Source: Acidaminobacter sp.
GTDB lineage: Bacteria > Bacillota_A > Clostridia > Peptostreptococcales > Acidaminobacteraceae
Assembly: GCA_009881125.1 (NCBI GenBank)
Contig: WXFH01000005.1
Span: forward strand, 37,066 to 101,065
Reading direction: 5' to 3'
DNA length: 64,000 nt
Shown: piece after piece, positions 15,864 through 23,835 of the stretch
Layout: each line of letters begins with the position of its first letter
Position numbering within the stretch: position 1 is the stretch's first letter
The notes under the pieces: generated by a model
Databases searched by the model: none
Told to the model about the DNA's origin: nothing
Seen by the model: only the letters and a program-made list of their open reading frames with translations
Translations under genes and position numbers: made by a program

Positions 15864-16880
15864 CTACTGCGCGTTTCTATTCCCAAGCTCCGGCAAAATC
15901 CGGATCAGCTCGGGGATGATCTTATGGACATCCCCAACTATGCTGAGATCCGCGGCGTCAAAAATAGGCGCGCCTTCATCTTTGTTGATTGCTACTATAA
16001 ACTCAGACTCCTCCATGCCCGCAAGGTGCTGAATAGCGCCTGAAATACCGCAGGCAATATACAGGTCAGGGCGCACCGTCTTTCCGGTCTGGCCGACCTG
16101 GTGGTTTCGATCGATCCAGCCGGCATCCACCGCAGCCCTGGAAGCAGACACGGTGCCGCCCAGCTTGTCCGCCAGGGACTCCAGAATCGGGAACGCTTCC
16201 GGCGAGCCAATGCCGCGACCGCCGGAGATCAGAATCGTCGCATCCTCAATATTGACCTTTTTCTTGCTCGCCTTAACGACCTCGAGCACTTCCACGTGCT
16301 GATCCTCCGGCGAGAACGCGATCTCAAAATTCCTGCAGACGCCAATTCGACCAATAACCGGTTCCGCCATCTGCATGACACCGGGACGCACCGTCGACAT
16401 TTGCGGACGGTGGTTTGGACAAATAATCGTCGCCATGATGTTGCCCCCAAACGCCGGCCGCGTCATCAGAAGATTTCGGCTTTCAAGGTCGACCTCCAGC
16501 TTCGTGCAGTCCGCGGTGAGGCCGGTATCCAGCCGCGAAGAAACCCTAGGTGCCAGGTCTCTGCCGATGGTCGTTGCCCCAAACAGGACAATCTCCGGCT
16601 TGTGGGCGCGTATGACTTCTGTGAGCGCTTTGGTATAAGGCTCCGTGGTGTAAGGTTCAAGGATTGGATGCTCGACGAGGATGACCTCATCGCAGCCCAG
16701 TTCGATGAGCGAATGAACAGGGTGGGTCAGACCCGCTGTGAGAACGGCGGCTTTTAGGCGGGCTCCGAGCTCATCGGCAATCTCTCTGCCTTTGGAAATG
16801 AGTTCGAGGGACACCTTTTGGACGTGGCCTTCACGCTGCTCGACAAAGACCATGACATCAGAATAATTTTGGATTTCCAT
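15864..16880 (-). CDS. etfA: Electron transfer flavoprotein alpha subunit
   Basis: A 338-residue protein. The C-terminal FAD domain is clear: SRAAVDAGWIDRNHQVGQTG near residue 245, then VRPDLYIACGISGAIQHLAG and EFIVAINKDEGAPIF. The N-terminal half is the adenosine-nucleotide-hydrolase-like domain shared with EtfB. With EtfB it forms the ETF that exchanges electrons with butyryl-CoA dehydrogenase; in clostridia the Bcd-Etf complex couples crotonyl-CoA reduction to ferredoxin reduction with NADH. AGGAGG precedes the ATG. It is the last gene of the minus-strand bcd-etfB-etfA operon. Confidence 0.93.
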   Translation of the reverse strand: MEIQNYSDVMVFVEQREGHVQKVSLELISKGREIADELGARLKAAVLTAGLTHPVHSLIELGCDEVILVEHPILEPYTTEPYTKALTEVIRAHKPEIVLFGATTIGRDLAPRVSSRLDTGLTADCTKLEVDLESRNLLMTRPAFGGNIMATIICPNHRPQMSTVRPGVMQMAEPVIGRIGVCRNFEIAFSPEDQHVEVLEVVKASKKKVNIEDATILISGGRGIGSPEAFPILESLADKLGGTVSASRAAVDAGWIDRNHQVGQTGKTVRPDLYIACGISGAIQHLAGMEESEFIVAINKDEGAPIFDAADLSIVGDVHKIIPELIRILPELGNRNAQ

Positions 16881-16905
16881 GCTATACCTCCTGATCGAAT
16901 CAGCG

Positions 16906-17697
16906 TTATTCTACAATGAAGCGTTCTTTGAGCGCGTCCAGAATGAGTCTGGCGGCTGCGTCCGGCTCGGTGTTGAATTTCTTGCCCGGGGCCTTCGGCG
17001 CTTTGGTAAAGGACTTTCTGACCTTGGTTGGCGAGCCCTTGAGACCGGCGTGGTCCGGGTTCATGTCCAGTTGGTCCAGGGTCCAGGTTTCGACTTGCTT
17101 TTCATTATAAGCGGCCATTATGCCCCCAACGGACATGTAGCGCGGCGTGTTCATCTCTGCCAGGGTTGTGATCAGGCAAGGGAACTTGACGCGGATGCGG
17201 TGATAGCCTTCCTCGAAAATGCGCTTGACTATGATGGAAGCTTGGCCAGCCTCGACCTCGAGGTCCTCCACGTAGCTGACCTGAGGGATGCTGAGTTTTT
17301 CTGCGATTTGAGGGCCGACTTGAGCTGTGTCACCATCGATGGCCTGGCGGCCGGCGATGATGAGATCGTAATCCATCTTGCGGATGGCACTGGCGAGCGT
17401 CAGGGACGTCGCCCAGGTATCCGCTCCGGCGAAACGGCGATCTGTCAGGAGGATAGCGCGGTCCGCGCCCATAGCCAGGGCTTCCCGCAGGGCCTTGTCG
17501 GCCTGCGGCGGTCCCATGGTGAGGACGGTGACGTGAGCGCCAAACTGATCTTTCAGGCAAAGGGCGGCTTCGAGGCCGGCTTTGTCGTCGTGGTTGATGA
17601 TGGACGGAATACCGTCGCGGATCAGCGTCCCGGTGACGGGATCCAGCTTGACCTCATTGGTATCCGGAACTTGCTTCATGCATACGATTATCTTCAT
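16906..17697 (-). CDS. etfB: Electron transfer flavoprotein beta subunit
   Basis: A 263-residue protein starting MKIIVCMKQVPDTNEVKLD, the usual EtfB N-terminus. AGRQAIDGDTAQVGPQIAE near residue 120 is the EtfB signature that in bifurcating Etfs binds the NADH-reactive flavin. AGGAGG precedes the ATG. It lies 12 bases after bcd and 25 before etfA. Confidence 0.93.
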   Translation of the reverse strand: MKIIVCMKQVPDTNEVKLDPVTGTLIRDGIPSIINHDDKAGLEAALCLKDQFGAHVTVLTMGPPQADKALREALAMGADRAILLTDRRFAGADTWATSLTLASAIRKMDYDLIIAGRQAIDGDTAQVGPQIAEKLSIPQVSYVEDLEVEAGQASIIVKRIFEEGYHRIRVKFPCLITTLAEMNTPRYMSVGGIMAAYNEKQVETWTLDQLDMNPDHAGLKGSPTKVRKSFTKAPKAPGKKFNTEPDAAARLILDALKERFIVE

Positions 17698-17709
17698 GGG
17701 ACAGGCCTC

Positions 17710-18849
17710 CTATTTCAGCATTGCGCTCGAAATGACCATTTTCTGGACCTCCGAGGTGCCTTCGTAGATTTCAGTGATCTTCGCGTCGCGCATCATGCGC
17801 TCAATGCCGTATTCCCGGGTGTAGCCATAGCCGCCGTGCAGCTGGACTGCTTTGGTGGTGACTTCCATGGCGACCTCTGACGCGTAGAGCTTGGCCATGG
17901 CGGCTTCGGTGGCGTAGGACGCGCCGGCTTCCTTCAGGGTGGCGGCACGGTAGACCAGGAGACGGGCAGCGTCGACTTTCGTCTGCATACCGGCGAGCTC
18001 GAACTGGGTGTTTTGGAAGGCTGAAATTGGCCTGTTGAACTGCTTACGCTCTTTCACATATTTGACAGTCTCGTCAATGGCGCCCTGAGCAATGCCAAGG
18101 GCTTGAGCAGCGATGCCTATACGGCCGCCGTCCAGCGTTTTCATGGCGATTTTGAAACCCTGGCCTTCTTTGCCGAGCAAATTTTCTTTTGGCACTATGC
18201 AGTTTTCGAAGATGAGCTCGCAGGTAGACGAACCGCGAATGCCCATCTTTTTCTCTTTTTTGCCGATGGAAAAGCCCGGGAAACCGCGCTCCACAATGAA
18301 GGCCGAGATCCCTCTGGTGCCTGCGGCTTTGTCTGTCATGGCCATGACAATATAGGTGTCCGCATGACCGGCGTTCGTGATAAAGATTTTGCTGCCATTC
18401 AGGACGTAGTGGTCACCTTGGAGGACCGCTTTAGTCTGCTGGGCGCTGGCATCAGTTCCAGCGTTGGCTTCTGTGAGGCCGAAAGCGCCAATTTTTTCGC
18501 CTTTGGCAAGAGGCGGGAGATACTTTAGCTTTTGCGCTTCAGTACCAAACTCGTAGATAGGTGCAGCGCAAAGGCTGGTGTGAGCGCTGACAATGACACC
18601 GGTGGTGCCGCAGGCTTTTGAGAGCTCTTCGACCGCCATGGCATAGGCCAGGTTTCCTGCGCCGCTGCCGCCGAGTTCCTTCGGAAAAGGGATCCCCATG
18701 AAGCCGTAGCGTGCAAGCTTTTCGACGGTTTCCACCGGGAAGCGCTCTTCCTCATCGATTTCCTCTGCGAGAGGTTTGACCTCCTGAACTGTGAAGCTGC
18801 GATACAGTTCGCGAAGCATTTCGTGTTCTTTTGACAAAGAGAAGTTCAT
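17710..18849 (-). CDS. bcd: Acyl-CoA dehydrogenase, probably butyryl-CoA dehydrogenase
   Basis: A 379-residue flavoprotein of usual length. GLTEANAGTDAS (FAD/substrate-binding) is near residue 125 and the catalytic base is E363 in YEGTSEVQ. Immediate linkage to etfBA indicates the short-chain enzyme that reduces crotonyl-CoA or a related enoyl-CoA. The crt, hbd and thl genes usual in a butyrate operon are absent here, so the substrate may instead be a branched or amino-acid-derived enoyl-CoA. AGGAGG precedes the ATG. Confidence 0.9.
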   Translation of the reverse strand: MNFSLSKEHEMLRELYRSFTVQEVKPLAEEIDEEERFPVETVEKLARYGFMGIPFPKELGGSGAGNLAYAMAVEELSKACGTTGVIVSAHTSLCAAPIYEFGTEAQKLKYLPPLAKGEKIGAFGLTEANAGTDASAQQTKAVLQGDHYVLNGSKIFITNAGHADTYIVMAMTDKAAGTRGISAFIVERGFPGFSIGKKEKKMGIRGSSTCELIFENCIVPKENLLGKEGQGFKIAMKTLDGGRIGIAAQALGIAQGAIDETVKYVKERKQFNRPISAFQNTQFELAGMQTKVDAARLLVYRAATLKEAGASYATEAAMAKLYASEVAMEVTTKAVQLHGGYGYTREYGIERMMRDAKITEIYEGTSEVQKMVISSAMLK

Positions 18850-18945
18850 AACAACCTCCTAAAGTTGTTAATAGATTCACAAAAAGTATCAAAAAAATTT
18901 CAATCATTTTTGTAAAACCTACTAACGGATTGGTATTCCAACGCC

Positions 18946-18974
18946 ATTATATAATAATTGAAGTGTTAATTGAA
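18946..18974 (-). promoter_or_regulatory. Possible promoter of bcd-etfBA
   Basis: On the minus strand a perfect TATAAT (18951-18946) lies about 100 bases before bcd, but the hexamer 17 bases upstream is only TTCAAT. The surrounding 60 bases are AT-rich. Confidence 0.4.
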
Positions 18975-19104
18975 GGGGATTGAAAGCAGAGCAACACTTC
19001 TTGATAGGTGGTGATTAAAGATCATTTAATTTGAGTTTTTTTGATTTTAATTTAACAAAGAGCAGTTTCGCTTTATGGAATTATGACAAAGAAGGAATTT
19101 TTGT

Positions 19105-19405
19105 TTTGGTGTCTGACCCCAAACTATTGAATGTCGTTAAATGGATTGTAAGTTGAGCTGAAGCCATGCCCGGCAAGTGCCGGGCATGGCTTTTTAATGG
19201 AAGGGGACGCGGACGAAGTGGGAGTTGATGACGCGGACAGGTTTTGGGTTGGGGACGGACAGAAATGTCTTTGTAATACAAGCGTTCATTTTTACGTCAG
19301 TGAGAATTGTTATCTGAAGCTCCGGTACAATTTTCATTTCTGTCCGCGTCACCAAAGTTGAAGCTGTCCGCGTCACCAAAGTTGAAGTCGTCCGCGTCCC
19401 CCACC
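19105..19405. repeat. Repeat island: GACGCGGACAG copies in inverted arrangement around a short core
   Basis: After a GGTGTCTGACCCCAA at 19109-19123, three copies of the GGGGACGCGGAC / GACGCGGACAGG / GGGGACGGACAG type run on the plus strand (19203-19265). About 65 bases later three inverted copies follow (TTTCTGTCCGCGTCACC, GCTGTCCGCGTCACC, CGTCCGCGTCCCCC; 19335-19402). The outer ends are thus inverted repeats around a unique core, like a miniature mobile element, but no transposase is present. The region 18850-19570 holds no gene that I can support. Confidence 0.7.
19162..19196 (+). terminator. Strong hairpin with T5, orphan terminator
   Basis: AGCCATGCCCGGCA pairs perfectly with TGCCGGGCATGGCT, followed by TTTTT. 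There is no clear plus-strand gene upstream: bcd points away and 310 bases separate them. It may end an unseen small transcript beginning in 18980-19160 or be a remnant. Confidence 0.7.
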
Positions 19406-19427
19406 TTTACCGACCATTTCGCCAATC

Positions 19428-19456
19428 TTGACGCTCATTTCGAATGAGAGTACAAT
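19428..19456 (+). promoter_or_regulatory. Sigma-A promoter of perR
   Basis: TTGACG (19428-19433), 17-base spacer, TACAAT (19451-19456). The spacer holds the palindrome CTCATT-TCG-AATGAG. Confidence 0.7.
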
Positions 19457-19459
19457 AAC

Positions 19460-19474
19460 TTATAATCATTATAA
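19460..19474. promoter_or_regulatory. Per box (PerR operator)
   Basis: TTATAATCATTATAA is an exact match to the Bacillus Per box consensus TTATAATnATTATAA. It begins four bases after the -10 box, over the expected transcription start, the normal site for PerR autorepression. Confidence 0.85.
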
Positions 19475-19570
19475 AACCAGAAAATATCTACACCGGTTCA
19501 GTATAGCGGTTTCTTTCGTTAGGCTAAGGTTTCAAGGAGAAGATCATCCTAAGAGAAAGCTGGGAATCCA

Positions 19571-20026
19571 ATGAAAGCCACGAAAAAGCAAACAGATGGC
19601 TACGCGCATGAACCCCCAACCGTCCAGCAGCTCACCACTATGCTTTCAGTCCACAAAGTCCGCCCATCACAGCAGCGGCTTATGATCCTGGAATATTTGC
19701 TGACCCACCACAATCATCCTTCCGTAGATATGATTTATAACGAATTGCTGATTAAAGTGCCAACGCTGTCCAGAGCTACCGTTTACAACACCTTGAATCT
19801 GTTTCTAAAAGCAGGGCTCGTCAGAGTGCTGGATATCGTGGAAAATGAAGCGCGGTATGATATCCTTACCGACTTTCACGGGCACTTTAAATGCAACACC
19901 TGTGGCGAGATCTTCAACTTTCGCGTCATTGATGAGGCACTTGTATCGGAAGAGTTAAAGGGCTTTGGCATTGACGACAAGAATGTCTATTTCAAAGGGA
20001 CTTGCCCAAAATGTCTGAAAAAGTAA
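19571..20026 (+). CDS. perR: PerR-type peroxide-sensing Fur-family repressor
   Basis: A 151-residue Fur-family protein: N-terminal winged helix (residues about 20-90, with SRATVYNTLNLFLKAGLV as recognition region) and a C-terminal dimerisation domain. RYDILTDFHGHFKC supplies the regulatory Asp and two His expected to bind Fe or Mn, and two CX2C pairs (CNTC, CPKC) form the structural zinc site. An exact Per box overlapping its own promoter supports PerR rather than Fur or Zur. It would repress oxidative stress genes until peroxide oxidises the metal-binding histidines. Confidence 0.85.
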   Translation: MKATKKQTDGYAHEPPTVQQLTTMLSVHKVRPSQQRLMILEYLLTHHNHPSVDMIYNELLIKVPTLSRATVYNTLNLFLKAGLVRVLDIVENEARYDILTDFHGHFKCNTCGEIFNFRVIDEALVSEELKGFGIDDKNVYFKGTCPKCLKK

Positions 20027-20060
20027 AAAGGCGTTTAATCCACATTTTGGAGGTGAACAG

Positions 20061-20450
20061 GTGTCGAGCAGACTAAAAAAACATTTGCTGATCTTGGCCG
20101 GCAGTCTTGCCCTGATTCTCGGAATCATTGGCGTCGTATTACCCGTCCTGCCTACGACCCCTTTTTTGCTTCTGGCCTCCTATTGTTACATGCGCAGCTC
20201 AAAGCGCCTGTACGACTGGCTGATGAACCATAAAATCCTGGGCCCATACCTCTATGACTACATCACGTACAGAGGCGTCAGACGCAAGGCCAGAACCGCG
20301 GCTTTATCCATGCTGTGGCTGACCCTAAGCATCTCCATGATCCTGGTGGATCACTTTCACATCAGGCTCCTTCTCGTTTTTATAGGCGTCGCCGTGAGCA
20401 TACACTTGTTTACACTGAAGACAATCGAAAGCGAGCAGCCGGCAGATTAA
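20061..20450 (+). CDS. YbaN/DUF454-family small membrane protein
   Basis: A 129-residue protein with a GTG start behind GGAGGT. Residues 9-45 form one or two hydrophobic segments containing GIIGVVLPVLPTTPFLLLA, the DUF454 signature, and two more lie between 80 and 120. The function of the family is unknown. It lies 34 bases after perR and is followed by a terminator, so it is probably co-transcribed and under peroxide control. Confidence 0.8.
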   Translation: MSSRLKKHLLILAGSLALILGIIGVVLPVLPTTPFLLLASYCYMRSSKRLYDWLMNHKILGPYLYDYITYRGVRRKARTAALSMLWLTLSISMILVDHFHIRLLLVFIGVAVSIHLFTLKTIESEQPAD

Positions 20451-20473
20451 AGATCTAGGTTTCCAAAATGAAT

Positions 20474-20526
20474 AAGCCACCACAATTGCCCATAATTTAT
20501 TGGGCACCTGTGGTGGCTTTAGTTTT
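20474..20526 (+). terminator. Terminator after perR-ybaN
   Basis: AAGCCACCACA pairs with TGTGGTGGCTT, with a nested TTGCCCA/TGGGCA stem, followed by TTTAGTTTT. The A-rich left side may also serve the minus-strand M20 gene. Confidence 0.8.
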
Positions 20527-20537
20527 ACCCGCCTAAA

Positions 20538-20585
20538 CCATTAAACCATTAAACCGTTAAACCGTTAAAACGTTAAATCATTAAG
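20538..20585. repeat. Six tandem copies of an 8-bp unit, CCRTTAAA
   Basis: CCATTAAA twice, CCGTTAAA twice, then ACGTTAAA and TCATTAAG in exact 8-bp phase. The last unit runs into the stop codon of the M20 amidohydrolase gene (minus strand). Such a short tandem repeat could vary in copy number by slippage. Confidence 0.75.
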
Positions 20586-21744
20586 CCTTTAAAAAATCCA
20601 GCGCAAACTGCGCGTACAGCCCGGCGGAAATGCCCAGGGCATCCTCGTCAATATCGAATTTCGGATGATGGTGCGGGAAGTGCTCGAGCTTCTCGGTATT
20701 TTTCGAGCCCACAAAGGCAAAAACGGCAGGCGCATATTTTGCATAAAAGGAAAAGTCCTCGCCCCCTGTATTCTGAGGCACACTCTGCCGCGCCTCCGGA
20801 CCAAACAGGGCATCCACCGACCGGGCAGCGATCTCAGACAACCCCGGATCGTTAATTGTAGGAATGACCAGCTGCTCATAATCCAGCTTAGCCTCAGCCC
20901 GAAAAGAGTGCGCGATGCTCTCCGAAATTCGCCGAATCTGCCCCTCAAAAGCGTCGTTGACTTCATGGCTGAAGCAGCGCGTCGTCCCCTCGAGGAACGC
21001 TTCCGCAGCTATGACATTAAACCGCGACCCTGCAGTGATTTTGCCGATGGTCACCACCGCCGGATCCAGCGGATTGATCTCCCTGCTGACAATGGTCTGC
21101 AGATTCAGAAGGATGGAAGCCCCAACCACAGCAGCATCCACTGTCTGATGCGGCATGGCCCCGTGGCCGCCCTTGCCGGTGACGTGAATCTTGAAGATCC
21201 CTGCAGAAGCCATTCTGGGACCGGGCTCTACGGAAATTCTGCCCACTTCCGCATCATTCCACAAGTGGAGACCAAAGATAGCATCCACATCCTCCAGAGC
21301 CCCGGCATCAATCATAGCGAGAGCCCCTTTGGCGGTTTCCTCACCGGGTTGAAAGATCAATTTTACGGTGCCTTCAAAATCATTTTTGAGATCCTTGAGG
21401 ATCTGGGCGGCGCCGAGCAGGCTGGCAGTGTGGCCGTCGTGGCCGCAGCCGTGCATGAGGCCATCAGTTTGAGATTTGTATGGGACAGCATTATCTTCCT
21501 GCAGCTCCAGAGCATCCATGTCAGCCCGCAGCGCCACGGTCTTGCCTGGCAGTGCGCCCCGAATCCAGCCAATAACACCGGTACCGCCAGCTTCCCGGCA
21601 TTCTATGCCCATGGCGGCAAGCTCCTCCATGACGCGCTTCTGTGTTCGCAATTCCTTCATGCTGGGCTCCGGATGTTGGTGGAATTCTCTGCGCATGGCA
21701 ATGGTGTAATCTTTGTATTCTTTAATCAACATTTTCACAGACAT
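20581..21744 (-). CDS. M20 family metallo-amidohydrolase (aminoacylase/hippuricase-like)
   Basis: A 387-residue enzyme of the M20D group. Metal ligands and catalytic residues are visible: DGLMHGCGHDGHTA near residue 100, QPGEETAKGA near 137, GLHLWNDAEVG near 160, the GGHGAMPH lid-domain segment near 195 and the C-terminal GGEDFSFYA. The family hydrolyses N-acyl amino acids or related amides with two metal ions in the cytosol. The substrate is not defined. AGGAGG precedes the ATG. It is 31 bases after rbsK on the same strand and probably co-transcribed with it. Confidence 0.87.
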   Translation of the reverse strand: MSVKMLIKEYKDYTIAMRREFHQHPEPSMKELRTQKRVMEELAAMGIECREAGGTGVIGWIRGALPGKTVALRADMDALELQEDNAVPYKSQTDGLMHGCGHDGHTASLLGAAQILKDLKNDFEGTVKLIFQPGEETAKGALAMIDAGALEDVDAIFGLHLWNDAEVGRISVEPGPRMASAGIFKIHVTGKGGHGAMPHQTVDAAVVGASILLNLQTIVSREINPLDPAVVTIGKITAGSRFNVIAAEAFLEGTTRCFSHEVNDAFEGQIRRISESIAHSFRAEAKLDYEQLVIPTINDPGLSEIAARSVDALFGPEARQSVPQNTGGEDFSFYAKYAPAVFAFVGSKNTEKLEHFPHHHPKFDIDEDALGISAGLYAQFALDFLKA

Positions 21745-21775
21745 CTGAAAGTCCTCCTGACCACTTTGGATTATT

Positions 21776-22732
21776 TTACTTGCCCCTCAATTCCCATTCA
21801 AATGGGATGGAGACTTGCGCTCCCGGGCGGGTGACAGTTATGCCGGCAGCCTCTACCGCCAGTTCGACCGCTTTCTCCAGGCCAACCGACTGCCAAAATG
21901 CCGCAAAGGCACCGGCAAACGTATCTCCTGCAGCAGTCGTATCCACTGCAGAGACCTTAACGGCGGGAATGTGGCCGGATCGACCCTCGCCGCTGTAATA
22001 AACCCCGTCAGCCCCCATAGTCATGAGAACAATAGGAAAGCCCAGCTCGACCAAAGCCTTCATAACATCGCCAGGTGAAAAAACCATACCAGACAGCTTT
22101 GAAGGGGATGCGCCGGTGACTTTACCCGACTCGTGAAACTCAGGCGCACGTCCGCTGAGCTGCAGGCCTTCAATCTCGTTGACCACCAGCACATCGACAA
22201 GTTGAAGCAGCGACTCAGGCAGCGTCTGATAGGGTGCCGGATTGAGGATGACTTTTTTACCGTAGGAATGGGCGAGCTGCGCCGCACGAAGAACAGTGTC
22301 CGTAGGCAGCTCAAGCTGGAGGACCACCAGGTCGCAGGCTGAGAACGCGTCCGCCGCCAGGTCGAGGTCAGAAGGCTGGACTCCGCCGTTGGCGCCGGGG
22401 ATGACGGTGATGGTATTATGACCATCGGCAGAAACCGTGATCACAGCGACGCCGGTTGGAAGGTCAGGCAGCGTTTGGACACCCTGAACGTCAACCCCAT
22501 CCCGGGACAAACCCTCCAGCAGTCGCCTGCCGTAATCGTCCTGACCCACCGCGCCGACCATGGCCACAGAGGCCCCCATCCGCGCCGCAGCCACCGCCTG
22601 ATTGGCGCCCTTGCCGCCGGAATAAGTGTCAAAGCGCTTTCCCGTCACGGTCTCCCCAAGCCGGGGAAGATGTTCCACCGTGGCCACCAGATCCATATTA
22701 AGACTGCCCACGACCAGTATTTTTGATCTCAT
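21776..22732 (-). CDS. rbsK: Ribokinase
   Basis: A 318-residue PfkB-family kinase. VVGSLNMDLV at the N-terminus, YSGGKGANQAVAAARMGA near residue 40 (substrate-binding GG) and DTTAAGDTFAGAF near residue 260 with the catalytic base Asp are all present. It phosphorylates D-ribose at O5. No rbs transporter lies next to it, so ribose could come from nucleoside breakdown. It precedes the M20 gene on the minus strand. Confidence 0.88.
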   Translation of the reverse strand: MRSKILVVGSLNMDLVATVEHLPRLGETVTGKRFDTYSGGKGANQAVAAARMGASVAMVGAVGQDDYGRRLLEGLSRDGVDVQGVQTLPDLPTGVAVITVSADGHNTITVIPGANGGVQPSDLDLAADAFSACDLVVLQLELPTDTVLRAAQLAHSYGKKVILNPAPYQTLPESLLQLVDVLVVNEIEGLQLSGRAPEFHESGKVTGASPSKLSGMVFSPGDVMKALVELGFPIVLMTMGADGVYYSGEGRSGHIPAVKVSAVDTTAAGDTFAGAFAAFWQSVGLEKAVELAVEAAGITVTRPGAQVSIPFEWELRGK

Positions 22733-22797
22733 TAGCCTCTGTCCTTTCGGTTAAGTGGAGGGCGTCAAAGTTATCCGGCGTTCGCGCTCACAGGGCG

Positions 22798-23649
22798 CTA
22801 ATGCAATAAACTCTTAAAGCCCTCTCCAAGCGTCTCGTGAATTTTGCTGACGGAAATGAATGCCCGCTGATCCACCGACTTGATGTAATTTCTGAGCCGG
22901 ATAAATTCCTTGCGGTCCACAATAGTCATGATGATCTCCTTTGACTCATTGGTATAGGCACCTCTGGCCTGATACAGCGTCGCGCCGCGTCCCAGGTCGT
23001 CCATGATGAACCGCGTAATCTGATCCACCTCGGTGGCAATGATCGTCACCTGTTTGTTGGTCTCCAGGCCCTCGATCACCGCGTCGATCACAAAGCCGTT
23101 GATGATGACTGCCAGCAGCGCATAGAGGCCGCTCTGAATGCCAAAGGTGACGCCTGCGGCAGAGACAATGAGAAAGTCCGCCATAAGAAGACCTTTGCCG
23201 ATGGCGATCTGAAAATACTTATTGAGGATTTTGGCAATGATGTCCGTCCCACCCGTTGAGGCGTTGTTGAGGAAGACAATGCCCATGCCGCCGCCCGCCA
23301 GCATGATCCCGTAGATCATTTCCAGCAGGATGTCTCCGGTCAGCGGTTCGGTGAGGGGGAAGAGGGATTCAAACAACCAGATCATGCCTGAAAGCATCAG
23401 ACTGGAGTAAATGGTTCGAACGCCAAAGTCCTTGCCAATAAAAATAATCCCAATGATAAACAGGATCACGTTCATCATCATCATAAAGGCGCCAATTGGG
23501 ATCTCTGGCAGATAGTAATTGATGACCATGGCCAGGCCGCTGACGCCGCCGGCGGCGACATTGTTGGGCACCAGGAAGAAATAGATGCCCGCTGCAACCA
23601 TGGCTAGACCAAGGTTGATAAGGAAAAATTCTTTAATGTTCTTTTTCAA
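22798..23649 (-). CDS. YitT-family membrane protein with C-terminal DUF2179 domain
   Basis: About 283 residues with five or six transmembrane segments in residues 1-190 and a soluble DUF2179 domain from about 200 (QVTIIATEVDQITRFIMDD, then IIMTIVDRKEFIRL). Function of the family is unknown; the soluble domain may bind a small ligand. I place the start at TTG 23649 because AAGGAGG lies nine bases before it. The longer frame from 23688 would put that ribosome-binding sequence inside the coding region. It is a single gene between rbsK and the divergent GntR gene. Confidence 0.83.
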   Translation of the reverse strand: MKKNIKEFFLINLGLAMVAAGIYFFLVPNNVAAGGVSGLAMVINYYLPEIPIGAFMMMMNVILFIIGIIFIGKDFGVRTIYSSLMLSGMIWLFESLFPLTEPLTGDILLEMIYGIMLAGGGMGIVFLNNASTGGTDIIAKILNKYFQIAIGKGLLMADFLIVSAAGVTFGIQSGLYALLAVIINGFVIDAVIEGLETNKQVTIIATEVDQITRFIMDDLGRGATLYQARGAYTNESKEIIMTIVDRKEFIRLRNYIKSVDQRAFISVSKIHETLGEGFKSLLH

Positions 23650-23743
23650 GTTTAGGTGCCTCCTTGGAAACGCTGATGATTTGCTCATAATGTTACCACG
23701 TTCTTCAGTGTGCGTAAATGGGGCTTCAGGGGAGAGGCATTTC

Positions 23744-23752
23744 TGGTATACT
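23744..23752 (+). promoter_or_regulatory. Possible extended -10 promoter of the GntR gene
   Basis: TGGTATACT (TG-n-TATACT) ends 83 bases before the GntR start. The -35 region is G-rich and does not match. Confidence 0.35.
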
Positions 23753-23835
23753 TAAAACAAAAACATAGGTTGCGGCTTGACTTTGGGAATGGCAAAAGTT
23801 GAAAGCTAGATTAGTCCGCTGAAAGGGTTGTTGAC

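Noticed and set aside
16879..17880. 333-codon plus-strand open frame opposite etfB
   Set aside because: Shadow of etfB and the start of bcd; the minus-strand proteins match their families throughout.
23650..23688. ATG start of the YitT-family protein at 23688
   Set aside because: A strong AAGGAGG lies inside the would-be coding part, nine bases before TTG 23649, which is therefore the better start.
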